DNA of 14,479 nt from an uncultured Succinatimonas sp. (lineage in GTDB: Bacteria; Pseudomonadota; Gammaproteobacteria; Enterobacterales; Succinivibrionaceae), in contig NZ_CAJKVK010000051.1 of the NCBI RefSeq assembly GCF_905203285.1, positions 1-14,479 of the forward strand, in the 5' to 3' direction. The translations under genes and the position numbers were made by a program. Below the pieces are notes generated by a model. The model saw only the letters and a list, made by a program, of their open reading frames with translations. It was not told where the DNA came from and made no database searches. This document shows positions 1-6,530 of this stretch, one piece after another. Positions within the stretch are counted from its first letter, which is position 1. Every line of letters starts with the position of its first letter.

Positions 1-35
1 AAAAAGAAAGAGCTGCTATACTACATAAAAAATCA

Positions 36-138
36 GGCGATCCGGGCATTATCAAAACTCTTAGTGCCATCTCTATTTATATTATAGAGTATGCATTAAA
101 ATTTAGAACTTATCCTTTGCAACATCTACTACCATCAT
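36..138 (-). pseudogene. Possible decayed N-terminus of an IS110-family transposase
   Basis: Reading leftward from the ATG at 138, the translation is MMVVDVAKDKF and then a stop at 105-103. This resembles the start of the DEDD (RuvC-like) domain of IS110-family transposases, typically GIDVAKDKxD. About ten bases later another frame (95 down to 36) reads CILYNINRDGTKSFDNARIA, which fits the segment that usually follows in that family, and then meets a stop. The joined reading would need a frameshift. Nothing further of a transposase can be followed before the window edge. The match is short and made from memory, so this is a weak call; chance similarity is the main alternative. Confidence 0.25.
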
Positions 139-389
139 AAAATCACTTTTACAGAAGCAAACATTTTTACTTTGGTATAAAAAGCAACTTACTTGCCATG
201 ATTTGGCTCTTCTTTACGCCCTGCATATTTACTAGTAAGTATTACATCTATTACAAAAATCAAACATTCTAAATGTTTAAAACAACCTAAATAAATTTTT
301 ATAAAATTTTTAAATTTTACAATAGCAAAATATGCCATTTACACAGCTCTTTTAGACTGATTTTGACATAAATTTTTGAGGATCTCGTT
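139..389. other. AT-rich gene-free stretch upstream of glpQ
   Basis: No plausible coding frame is seen here. It contains three small dyads: GCCA/TGGC at 197-209, the perfect palindrome TTACTAGTAA at 229-238, and AAACATT/AATGTTT at 262-278 with a 3-nt loop. The last part (about 290-325) is almost pure A and T, as is common just upstream of promoters. The glpQ promoter must lie here, but no well-spaced -35/-10 pair could be picked. If the leftward IS110 remnant is real, part of this stretch could be the element's non-coding end; that is speculation. Confidence 0.5.
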
Positions 390-1442
390 ATGTTAAAATC
401 GACTACTGCATTTATCTTTTTAGGTATTTGTGCAGCAAGTTTTGCAAATGCAAAAACAATTGTTGCCCATCGTGGAGCAAGCGCTTATCTGCCTGAGCAT
501 ACTCTTGAGGCCAAGGCTTTAGCCTATGCAATGGGAGCTGATTATTTGGAACAGGATCTTGCCATGACCAAAGATGATCATTTGGTTGTGGTTCATGATC
601 ATTTTCTTGACAGAGTTAGTGACGTCGCAACAAAGTTTCCTGGAAGATCTCGACAGGACGGACGTTATTACGTAATTGATTTTACTTTGGATGAAATCAA
701 AAGCCTCAATTTTACCGAAGGTTTTGAAATCAAAGACGGTAAGATGGTTGCAGGATATAAGGGTCGTTTCCCTTTAATGCAGTCTACTTTTAAGATTCAT
801 ACACTTGAAGAAGAAATAGAGTTTATTCAAGGTCTCAATAAAACCATGGGTAGAAATGTAGGTATTTATGTAGAGACAAAAGCACCATGGTTCCACAAGC
901 AGGAAGGAAAGGATATTTCAAAAGCTACATTGGATGTTTTGAAAAAATACGGGTACACAACCAAAGACTCCAACTGCATTTTCCAGACATTTGATTATCC
1001 GGATCTTAAATATGTAAAAACCCAATTAATGCCGCAGATGGGTATGGATTTGCGTACCGTTATCTTAATTACTACCAATCCGACTGAAACTTATGAATTA
1101 AAGAACGGAAAGTGGGAATCATTTGATTATAAATATTTAATTGACCCTGCGAATATGACCGAAATTGCGCAATATGCAGATGGTATGGGCCCTGATTATA
1201 ATCTGCTCTTTGATGTTGAAAAAAGCAGCAAAGGGCATATCGTAGTCAACGATTTTGTAAAAAATGCACATAACAACGGCATGATTGTACATCCGTATAC
1301 TATTAGAAAAGATCGCTTACCTGATTATGTTGTAAATGTTGATGAACTTTATGATGCCGTCTTGTATAAAGCTGATGCAGACGGAGTCTTTACTGATTTC
1401 CCTGATTTGGGCGTTAAATTCGTAGAGTCAAAAGAAAAGTAG
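390..1442 (+). CDS. glpQ: Periplasmic glycerophosphodiester phosphodiesterase GlpQ
   Basis: This enzyme hydrolyses glycerophosphodiesters (deacylated phospholipid head groups) to sn-glycerol 3-phosphate plus an alcohol, supplying carbon and phosphate. The 350-residue length is close to E. coli GlpQ. Residues 1-21 form a signal peptide: a Lys near the N-terminus, a hydrophobic stretch, then a cleavage site after ANA, which predicts export to the periplasm. The mature protein opens with the GDPD hallmark VAHRGASAYLPEHT, with catalytic His27 and Arg28. It continues with the metal ligands Glu54 and Asp56 (YLEQDL), the second catalytic His69 (VVVHDHFLDR) and the later metal ligand Glu162 (YVETK). 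The ATG at 390 has a GAGG ribosome site at 378-381. The gene stands alone, and a strong terminator follows. All key residues are present, so I expect an active enzyme. No glycerol-3-phosphate transporter gene is next to it in this window. Confidence 0.95.
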   Translation: MLKSTTAFIFLGICAASFANAKTIVAHRGASAYLPEHTLEAKALAYAMGADYLEQDLAMTKDDHLVVVHDHFLDRVSDVATKFPGRSRQDGRYYVIDFTLDEIKSLNFTEGFEIKDGKMVAGYKGRFPLMQSTFKIHTLEEEIEFIQGLNKTMGRNVGIYVETKAPWFHKQEGKDISKATLDVLKKYGYTTKDSNCIFQTFDYPDLKYVKTQLMPQMGMDLRTVILITTNPTETYELKNGKWESFDYKYLIDPANMTEIAQYADGMGPDYNLLFDVEKSSKGHIVVNDFVKNAHNNGMIVHPYTIRKDRLPDYVVNVDELYDAVLYKADADGVFTDFPDLGVKFVESKEK

Positions 1443-1469
1443 ATAAGAATTAAGAAAGGAAATAGTGTA

Positions 1470-1510
1470 GGCCCTTATACGGCAGAAAATCGCATAGGGG
1501 CCATTTTTTT
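1470..1510 (+). terminator. Rho-independent terminator of glpQ
   Basis: A 9-bp stem, GGCCCTTAT (1470-1478) against ATAGGGGCC (1494-1502) with one G-U pair, is followed by a run of seven T at 1504-1510. It sits 28 nt after the glpQ stop. The T-run overlaps the end of the convergent minus-strand gene. On the minus strand the tail is T-poor, so the hairpin mainly serves the plus strand. Confidence 0.8.
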
Positions 1511-2312
1511 AGATAAGAAAATAACGATTTGGTTTTCTTTCGCTATTGTTTGCCATAACTACAGCCATTTTTTGAGCTATTTTTTCTAAAACCTGCGGCG
1601 GAATTCCGCGGATTTTCTTTTTGCAAACAGCAATGCAGGCACGGCATCCCATGCATTTTTCTTTATTTTCCTCTAAAACACTGCAGGTTTTAGGATCGAT
1701 AATTCCCATCGGACAAATCTTAATGCACACTTTACAATTGGCGCACTCCTCATCAGTTAACTTTTGGGGAATAAAAGGAACCTGACCGTAAGGCTTATAA
1801 GGGGCATTGTTATGAAAATCAAAAGTACTATCTCCTTCATAAGCGCATGCTTTACGATAAACGTCTGCTGCCATTGCTTTTAAATCGGCAGTATCTTGAA
1901 CATCAGGTCGACCGTGGGCTAATTTTCTTTCCTGAGAATGTTCAGCAACGCTTTCGGCATATCCTATTACTTTAAAACCATGAGCCGTTAAAAAGTCTGC
2001 TGCCTCACGCGGCGCGTCTTCGCAAAGGCGGTTACCGTACACATTAACAATAAAGGCTAGAGCTCCGTTTCCTTCAAGATTTTTCCAGTCATAAATGCAT
2101 TTGGGCATTCGTCCAAAATAAACAGGGAAGCAAAAAACAAATAAAGTGTCGGGAGACAACTCTGTTTTCAAAGCACGAAAGCGAGGAGTAATAAAATTCA
2201 TTGTTGATACATTTTCAGTTTGCTCTTTAAAACCTTCAGCAACAGCTCCTGCGACTTTTTTAACTCCGCCTGTGGGCGACATATAGGCAACAATGGTTTT
2301 ATTGATTCGCAT
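1509..2312 (-). CDS. Flavodoxin-ferredoxin fusion (EFR1-like electron-transfer protein)
   Basis: This is a 267-residue cytoplasmic protein with an N-terminal flavodoxin-like domain and a C-terminal bacterial ferredoxin domain. The flavodoxin part starts at once (TIVAYMSPTGGVKKVA; phosphate-binding SPTGG about residues 12-16) and continues with FVFCFPVYFGRMP and the VNVYGNR strand. The ferredoxin part has two full CxxCxxCxxxC motifs: C190, C193, C196, C200 (followed by Pro) and C220, C223, C226, C230, so two [4Fe-4S] clusters are expected with one FMN. The family is common in anaerobes; electron donors and acceptors are mostly unknown. Start choice: the frame stays open to a TTG at 2351, but the ATG at 2312 begins exactly at the flavodoxin fold, has GAG 7 nt upstream, and lies about 44 nt downstream of the transcription start implied by a candidate -10 at 2363-2368. 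It converges on glpQ and has no operon partner. Confidence 0.88.
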   Translation of the reverse strand: MRINKTIVAYMSPTGGVKKVAGAVAEGFKEQTENVSTMNFITPRFRALKTELSPDTLFVFCFPVYFGRMPKCIYDWKNLEGNGALAFIVNVYGNRLCEDAPREAADFLTAHGFKVIGYAESVAEHSQERKLAHGRPDVQDTADLKAMAADVYRKACAYEGDSTFDFHNNAPYKPYGQVPFIPQKLTDEECANCKVCIKICPMGIIDPKTCSVLEENKEKCMGCRACIAVCKKKIRGIPPQVLEKIAQKMAVVMANNSERKPNRYFLI

Positions 2313-2362
2313 TTTCCATCTCTTTGGTGCAAACAAGTGCTTTTTAGACAAAAGACTAAATT

Positions 2363-2368
2363 TTTATA
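2363..2368 (-). promoter_or_regulatory. Candidate -10 for the flavodoxin-ferredoxin gene
   Basis: On the minus strand the hexamer TATAAA sits in the context TGCGTATAAA; no good -35 is seen. Transcription would start near 2356. That leaves a leader of about 44 nt to the ATG at 2312 and makes the TTG at 2351 an unlikely start. Confidence 0.35.
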
Positions 2369-2534
2369 CGCATCTATCTTTTGTGGTTGATATCTGTGGA
2401 TTTATGCCTAAATATTTAATTTTTATCAAATAACATATCTAAAAAAATATCTTATATAGGTATGATAATTAAATAAAATGGCAAAGATGATAATATATAG
2501 CAAAATTAAATGCTTTATTTACTATTTTACTCTG

Positions 2535-2540
2535 TATAAT
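2535..2540 (+). promoter_or_regulatory. Candidate -10 for the 157-residue protein gene
   Basis: A perfect TATAAT is preceded directly by TG (CTGTATAAT). It lies in a very AT-rich divergent region (2313-2588) and would place the transcription start near 2547, about 42 nt before the ATG at 2589. No convincing -35 hexamer is present at 16-18 bp. Confidence 0.5.
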
Positions 2541-2588
2541 ATTCGATATAAAAATATATAAAACATTTTATTACTATGGTGTGCGTCT

Positions 2589-3062
2589 ATGGCTGCTAAT
2601 AGAAAACGCAAAAGCATTTCGGCATTTGGAATTGAATTTACCAGTATTTCCGAGCTTACCGAGCTTTTAGGTTATAAAAGTAAGTTTTCTTATAACTTCA
2701 TTTTAAATCAGTACGGTTCGATAGAAGGACTCGTAAGAGCTCGTCTTGGTTATGACTCCGATGTCACTGACACCAAAGTCAAAGAAAAACTTTTATCTTT
2801 AAAAGAGAGAAAAACAAATCCGTTATCTGAAGACGCATTAAATCAGCAGCATTCACGTGCAAGCCGTCTTGCGGTTCAGCTTATTAAAGCAGGTGTAAAT
2901 AAAATCATCAGTGAACGCGACGCTATGGAAACTTTGGCATTGTTAAACGGTTTAAAACTTACCGATGACATTGCAAAAAATATTTTAAGCGCGATTAAAA
3001 CCTACAGCGAAACTCTTGATTCCCATGTCTTGGTCGAAACTTTAGATAAAATCAAAGATTAA
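2589..3062 (+). CDS. Uncharacterised 157-residue protein with a small HTH/NUMOD-like N-terminal domain
   Basis: I do not recognise this as a named gene. A basic start (MAANRKRKS) leads into residues 9-54, with the pattern FGIEFTSISELTELLGYKSK and then YNFILNQYGSIEGLVRARLGY. This resembles the small helix-turn-helix modules (NUMOD1-like) seen in phage proteins and homing endonucleases, of the form 'F.S..ELAE..G.....V..R....GS.EEAV', and suggests nucleic-acid binding. Residues 72-157 look all-helical and charged, without catalytic motifs, signal peptide or membrane segment; a dimerisation role is possible. The ATG at 2589 has only a weak ribosome site. It has its own candidate promoter and is followed by a hairpin, so it is probably monocistronic. 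Codon use resembles the neighbours. That the ORF is a real gene is likely; a regulatory role is inference. Confidence 0.75.
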   Translation: MAANRKRKSISAFGIEFTSISELTELLGYKSKFSYNFILNQYGSIEGLVRARLGYDSDVTDTKVKEKLLSLKERKTNPLSEDALNQQHSRASRLAVQLIKAGVNKIISERDAMETLALLNGLKLTDDIAKNILSAIKTYSETLDSHVLVETLDKIKD

Positions 3063-3069
3063 TTTTCAT

Positions 3070-3104
3070 GATCCTTTTTCAAGGTGATACTAAGAAAAAG
3101 GATC
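3070..3104 (+). terminator. Hairpin after the 157-residue protein gene, possible terminator
   Basis: A perfect 11-bp inverted repeat, GATCCTTTTTC (3070-3080) and GAAAAAGGATC (3094-3104), has a 13-nt loop. It starts 7 nt after the stop codon, where a terminator would be expected. The stem is AT-rich and the following TAAATTTC is a weak T-tract, so termination may be inefficient; it could instead stabilise the mRNA end. Confidence 0.4.
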
Positions 3105-3172
3105 TAAATTTCAGTGGAATCTTCTTTTCTTTAATCTTTTATTTCCCAGTTAATCCCTTTTGCCGCAATATC

Positions 3173-3201
3173 GTGATAAAATTTTGCAAGTATTGGATAA
3201 T
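3173..3201 (+). promoter_or_regulatory. Weak candidate ispB promoter
   Basis: GTGATA (3173-3178) and GATAAT (3196-3201) are 17 bp apart, about 30 nt before the ispB ATG. Both hexamers deviate from consensus, so other choices in this AT-rich stretch are possible. Confidence 0.25.
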
Positions 3202-3231
3202 GTAATGGCTTAGGCTGTTTAAGGATAACGC

Positions 3232-4203
3232 ATGGCGCTTTTTGAAGCTTTGATCGGATCTGAAATGAAAAAGGTCGAAGCTACATTAGTTGAAGGTTTC
3301 AGTGACTCAGATCTTGAAGCACATGTCAACTCGTTATGCTTGTCCATTATCAATGCCGGCGGTAAGCGCATGCGTCCGGCTCTCGTTTTGCTCGCAGCTC
3401 ACCTTTTGCCGACATACACCGATGAAGAAGAAATTGCGGTTTGCAAGCTTGCAGCCGGTGTTGAACTTCTGCATACGGCAACTCTTATTCACGATGATGT
3501 AATTGATAATTCATTAATGCGCCGCGGGCATCCGACATTAAACAGTACTTCAGGTAATCACGTCGCTGTTCTTGCAGGTGACTATATGTTCACCAGATGC
3601 TTTGCGACGATAAAAGATCTTAAAAAAGCTGATGTTTTAAATATCATCAGCGATACATTGGCAACCCTGGTAACAGGCGAGCTTGATCAGCTCAAAAACG
3701 AGGGTGACGTCAATATCAGCGTAGAAGATTACTACACTACAATTTACTGCAAAACAGGTGCTTTATTTGAGCTTTCAGCATCAGCACCCGCTGTTTATCT
3801 GGGTGAAGAAGAAAAGTACATTACCGCTTTAAAAAACTACGGCAGATACATCGGAAACGCCTTTCAGATAATTGATGATTGCCTTGATTATTCATCTGAC
3901 AGTAAAACATTAGGTAAAAATGCCGGAGAGGACCTTCAGGATAAAAGGATAACTTTGCCGGTTATTTTTGCATTGCAGCGATGCTCTGAGGCTGAAAAAG
4001 AAATTTTGATTAAAGCAATTGAAAATGCAGATCTTGAAACTGTAATCAGCTATATCAATAAATACGACACACTAAAAGAGTGCAAAAAAGCTGCGGAACA
4101 ATCAGGAGAACAAGCCGTTAAAGAGCTTAACGTTTTTCCTGAAAATGAATATAAACAAGCACTTATTTCATTAGTACAGCGTGCCTTAAACCGTAAAAAT
4201 TAA
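3232..4203 (+). CDS. ispB: Long-chain polyprenyl diphosphate synthase (octaprenyl type, IspB)
   Basis: This cytoplasmic enzyme condenses isopentenyl diphosphate units onto an allylic primer to make the long side chain of ubiquinone or menaquinone. The 323-residue length matches E. coli IspB. Class I polyprenyl synthase motifs are complete: GGKRMRP (43-49), the first Asp-rich motif DDVID (88-92) with MRRGHPT after it, K174-T175-G176 (CKTGALFE), and the second Asp-rich motif DDCLD (215-219) followed by the GKNAGEDLQDKR region. The residue five before the first Asp motif is a small Ala (A83, in HTATLIHDD), the usual signature of enzymes making long chains rather than geranyl or farnesyl products. 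The exact length (octa- or otherwise) cannot be read from sequence. The ATG at 3232 has a good AAGGA site at 3221-3225. The rplU-rpmA genes that flank ispB in E. coli are absent here. Confidence 0.92.
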   Translation: MALFEALIGSEMKKVEATLVEGFSDSDLEAHVNSLCLSIINAGGKRMRPALVLLAAHLLPTYTDEEEIAVCKLAAGVELLHTATLIHDDVIDNSLMRRGHPTLNSTSGNHVAVLAGDYMFTRCFATIKDLKKADVLNIISDTLATLVTGELDQLKNEGDVNISVEDYYTTIYCKTGALFELSASAPAVYLGEEEKYITALKNYGRYIGNAFQIIDDCLDYSSDSKTLGKNAGEDLQDKRITLPVIFALQRCSEAEKEILIKAIENADLETVISYINKYDTLKECKKAAEQSGEQAVKELNVFPENEYKQALISLVQRALNRKN

Positions 4204-4232
4204 TATATTTATCCTAATATCTTACAATTTGT

Positions 4233-4238
4233 TATAAT
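4233..4238 (+). promoter_or_regulatory. Candidate -10 for the sodium-symporter-family gene
   Basis: A perfect TATAAT (TTGTTATAATGCC) lies 35 nt before the ATG at 4274 in the 70-nt gap after ispB. No strong -35 lies 16-18 bp upstream. It suggests that the transporter is transcribed separately from ispB. Confidence 0.45.
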
Positions 4239-4273
4239 GCCTAGTTTATATTCGTATAAAAAGGCATATAGTT

Positions 4274-5653
4274 ATGGCACGACAGACTTGGACTAACCGG
4301 CTGACTTATATTTTGACTGTTGCCGGTGCTACTATCGGTTTTGGAGCAACTTGGCGATTCCCTTATTTAGTAGGCGAGAACGGCGGCGGTGCATATGTTT
4401 TAACTTTTATTATCGTAATGCTGCTTGTCGGTATTCCTATTATTCTCGTTGAAAATGTTATTGGACGCAGAGCCCAAAGCAACAGTGTTGACGCTTTTAT
4501 CTTATCTTTAAAAAATAAAGCCAGAACAAATCCTTTATGGAAGATTGTCGGATATTTAGGCTTGCTGGGAGCCTTCGGCATTCTTGCATATTACATGGTG
4601 ATAGGCGCGTGGGTTATTTCATATATTATTCATATTTGCATGGGCGCTTTTGGCATCTCCGGAGGTCTTGATTTATCAGCTCCCATAACCAAAGAAATTA
4701 CCGAAAGCTTTTATGAAGCAAACATTGAAAACGCTCCTATATTTATAACCTTATGCACAATTATTTTCGTTTGGATTAACTGGGTTATTTTAAGAAAAGG
4801 CGTAATTAAAGGCATTGAGCGTTCAGTAAAATATTTAATGCCGCTGTTATTCTTATGCCTTATCGTAATGGTAGGAAGAAATCTTACTCTTGATAATGCA
4901 GGAGAGGGTATCAAATTCTATTTAATGCCTGATTTTTCCAAGATCACACCGCAGCTTTTCCTTGATGTTTTAGGTCAGGTATTCTTTGCCTTATCCTTAG
5001 GCTTTGGCGTAATGATCACTTTATCTTCACATTTAAGCAATAATGAAGATATGGTAAAAACTGCAACGATTACCGGTGTCATTAATACCGTTATTGCAGT
5101 TATGGCCGGATTTATGATTTTCCCGTCATTATTTAGTGTAAATCTTGCCCCTGATTCAGGTCCGTCACTTGTTTTTAAATCTTTGCCGATTGCTTTTTCC
5201 GAAATGCATTTTGGCAATTTCTTTGCCATTGTATTCTTCTTACTTCTCGTAATTGCCGCATTGACCACATCTCTTACTATTTATCAGGTAATCATCAGCG
5301 TATTGTTCGAGAAGTTTAAGATAAGACTTAAAGGTGCTATTAATATATCCTTAATCGGTGTGTTTGTTTTCGGTAATATTCCGTGCATTATGGCTTATGG
5401 ACCTTGGAGAGACGTAAGATTTATAAACCGCAATATTTTTGATGCTTTTGACTTTATTAGCGGGAATATCTGTTTCGTCCTCACAGCTTTAGGCGCCACT
5501 TTATTTGTCGGCTGGGTAATGAAAGATGAAGCTAAAGCTGAGCTTGATAATAACGGTTTGATGAAGCAAAAAGTAACTAATTTGTGGTTTAACTACGTAA
5601 AATATGTAGTACCGTTTATTATTCTGGTAATTTTTATCTACGGATTAATCTAA
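4274..5653 (+). CDS. Neurotransmitter:sodium symporter (NSS/SNF, LeuT-fold) family transporter
   Basis: This is a 459-residue inner-membrane protein with about 11-12 membrane helices; the family takes up amino acids or related solutes. TM1 carries the hallmark AGATIGFGATWRFPYLVGENGGGAY (residues 17-41). The unwound TM6 is FFALSLGFG (237-245), and TM8 is IAALTTSLTIYQ (327-338). Aligned by eye to LeuT, sodium site 2 is retained (A328, T331, T332 for A351, T354, S355). At site 1, Asn27 and Thr254 are both replaced by Ala (A25, A239), while Asn286 is kept (N271). Coupling to one sodium, or to another ion, is therefore possible; this is inference. The substrate cannot be assigned. The ATG at 4274 has AAAAAGG upstream at 4258-4264. 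The gene has its own candidate -10 and ends at a hairpin shared with the convergent acetyltransferase gene. Confidence 0.9.
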   Translation: MARQTWTNRLTYILTVAGATIGFGATWRFPYLVGENGGGAYVLTFIIVMLLVGIPIILVENVIGRRAQSNSVDAFILSLKNKARTNPLWKIVGYLGLLGAFGILAYYMVIGAWVISYIIHICMGAFGISGGLDLSAPITKEITESFYEANIENAPIFITLCTIIFVWINWVILRKGVIKGIERSVKYLMPLLFLCLIVMVGRNLTLDNAGEGIKFYLMPDFSKITPQLFLDVLGQVFFALSLGFGVMITLSSHLSNNEDMVKTATITGVINTVIAVMAGFMIFPSLFSVNLAPDSGPSLVFKSLPIAFSEMHFGNFFAIVFFLLLVIAALTTSLTIYQVIISVLFEKFKIRLKGAINISLIGVFVFGNIPCIMAYGPWRDVRFINRNIFDAFDFISGNICFVLTALGATLFVGWVMKDEAKAELDNNGLMKQKVTNLWFNYVKYVVPFIILVIFIYGLI

Positions 5654-5660
5654 ATCCCTT

Positions 5661-5685
5661 GCAGGGAAACAAATTGTTTCCCTGC
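5661..5685. terminator. Palindromic hairpin between convergent genes
   Basis: A perfect 10-bp inverted repeat, GCAGGGAAAC (5661-5670) and GTTTCCCTGC (5676-5685), has a 5-nt loop. It lies between the transporter stop (5653) and the acetyltransferase stop (5693). Its position suits a bidirectional terminator, but neither side has a clear T-run, so it may instead protect the 3' ends. Confidence 0.5.
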
Positions 5686-5692
5686 CCTCTAA

Positions 5693-6316
5693 TCATAAAT
5701 TCTTTTCGTACACGAAAAAATATTCAGGACTTTCCTGTCCTTCATATAGATATCCACCTTTTCTCTTGGCTACTTGTTTAAACATAAGTAAGTCGTAAAA
5801 CTTATAGTTGCATGAAGTGTCCGTAAGTAGAAAAACGTTTTGCGCTCCTTCTTTGCGTACTTTCTTAATTGCAAAATCTATAAGTTTTCTGCCAAGACCT
5901 TTACCCTGTAATTTAGGATCGATGATTAATAGAACAATTTCAGCGTCATATTTGTCAGTAGGATAATATTGCTGCAATTTTGCGTAATTGTAAGCATACA
6001 AAGCGTGTACTTTAAGACCTTCCCTGCATTGCGCAAATAAACTTAAAAAACCTCCTAAAACTTTAAAAACAATTTTTGACATGAAAAAACGAGGCTTTTT
6101 TGATTTTTGTTTTAACAGTATAAATCCTGTAACCGCATTACTGTCGGTAATGCAATAGGCTTTGCTTGACCTTTTTAAACAATATAAAAAGTAGTGTACG
6201 GCAAGCAGTTTGTTGAAAAATTGTTTTTTAGGATTTCCGTATTCAAACCAAATCCGATGCAAAAGAGCACAGACTTCAGGTAGTAAAGAATAATTAAATT
6301 TTAAAATTTGCGCCAT
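5693..6316 (-). CDS. GNAT-family N-acetyltransferase
   Basis: This is a 207-residue cytoplasmic protein of the GNAT superfamily, which transfers acyl groups from acyl-CoA to amines. The acetyl-CoA-binding motif A is clear: a beta strand AEIVLLIIDPKLQ followed by the pyrophosphate loop QGKGLG (137-142; consensus Q/RxxGxG/A) and the helix RKLIDFAIKKV. Motif B follows: the strand NVFLLTDTSCNYKFYDLLMF (160-179), with a Tyr in the usual place for protonating the leaving group (Y171 or Y174). The N-terminal 70 residues contain the expected first helices (LLPEVCALLHRIWFEYG). The middle part (79-115) is longer and more hydrophobic than in minimal GNATs. The substrate is not evident. The ATG at 6316 lacks a strong ribosome site. 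It is convergent with the NSS transporter and 214 nt downstream of the permease gene, past a good terminator, so it is probably its own unit. Confidence 0.85.
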   Translation of the reverse strand: MAQILKFNYSLLPEVCALLHRIWFEYGNPKKQFFNKLLAVHYFLYCLKRSSKAYCITDSNAVTGFILLKQKSKKPRFFMSKIVFKVLGGFLSLFAQCREGLKVHALYAYNYAKLQQYYPTDKYDAEIVLLIIDPKLQGKGLGRKLIDFAIKKVRKEGAQNVFLLTDTSCNYKFYDLLMFKQVAKRKGGYLYEGQESPEYFFVYEKNL

Positions 6317-6489
6317 AAATTCAAAGACTTGTATTTATCTGTAGGTGTTTATGGAAAAAAATTAATATATTTATTAACATCCATCATTGTCGCATTATAA
6401 AGCGGTTTTGTGAGATTTATGAGACAAGAAGCTATTTCTTTAAGAGTAATCAGCGACTTGATATTATCAGACAGGGATGAAGAAAGGTA

Positions 6490-6521
6490 GAAAAAGGAGA
6501 TCCTGCAACGAAGCAGGATCT
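6490..6521 (-). terminator. Rho-independent terminator of the xpt-permease operon
   Basis: Read on the minus strand, a 9-bp stem with GATCCTGC (6513-6520) pairing with GCAGGATC (6499-6506) plus an outer A-T pair (6498/6521) has a 6-nt loop. It is followed leftward by TCCTTTTTC. It begins 10 nt beyond the permease stop codon (6531-6533). Confidence 0.8.
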
Positions 6522-6530
6522 GAAATTTGT

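Noticed and set aside
3..140. Open plus-strand frame of 45 codons ending at TAA 138-140, as a possible gene end entering from the left
   Set aside because: It is rich in codons that the clear genes here seldom use (ATA, CTA, AGA), shows no recognisable motif, and its length is not surprising by chance in AT-rich DNA.
362..367. TTGACA as a glpQ -35 box
   Set aside because: It lies only 22 nt before the start codon and overlaps the leader, leaving no room for a -10 and transcription start.
2313..2351. TTG start at 2351 for the flavodoxin-ferredoxin protein
   Set aside because: The added residues precede the fold, and the candidate -10 would put transcription start almost on the TTG.
6419..6490. 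Plus-strand 23-residue frame starting ATG at 6419
   Set aside because: No ribosome site, no recognisable product, and it runs against the two flanking minus-strand genes into their terminator.
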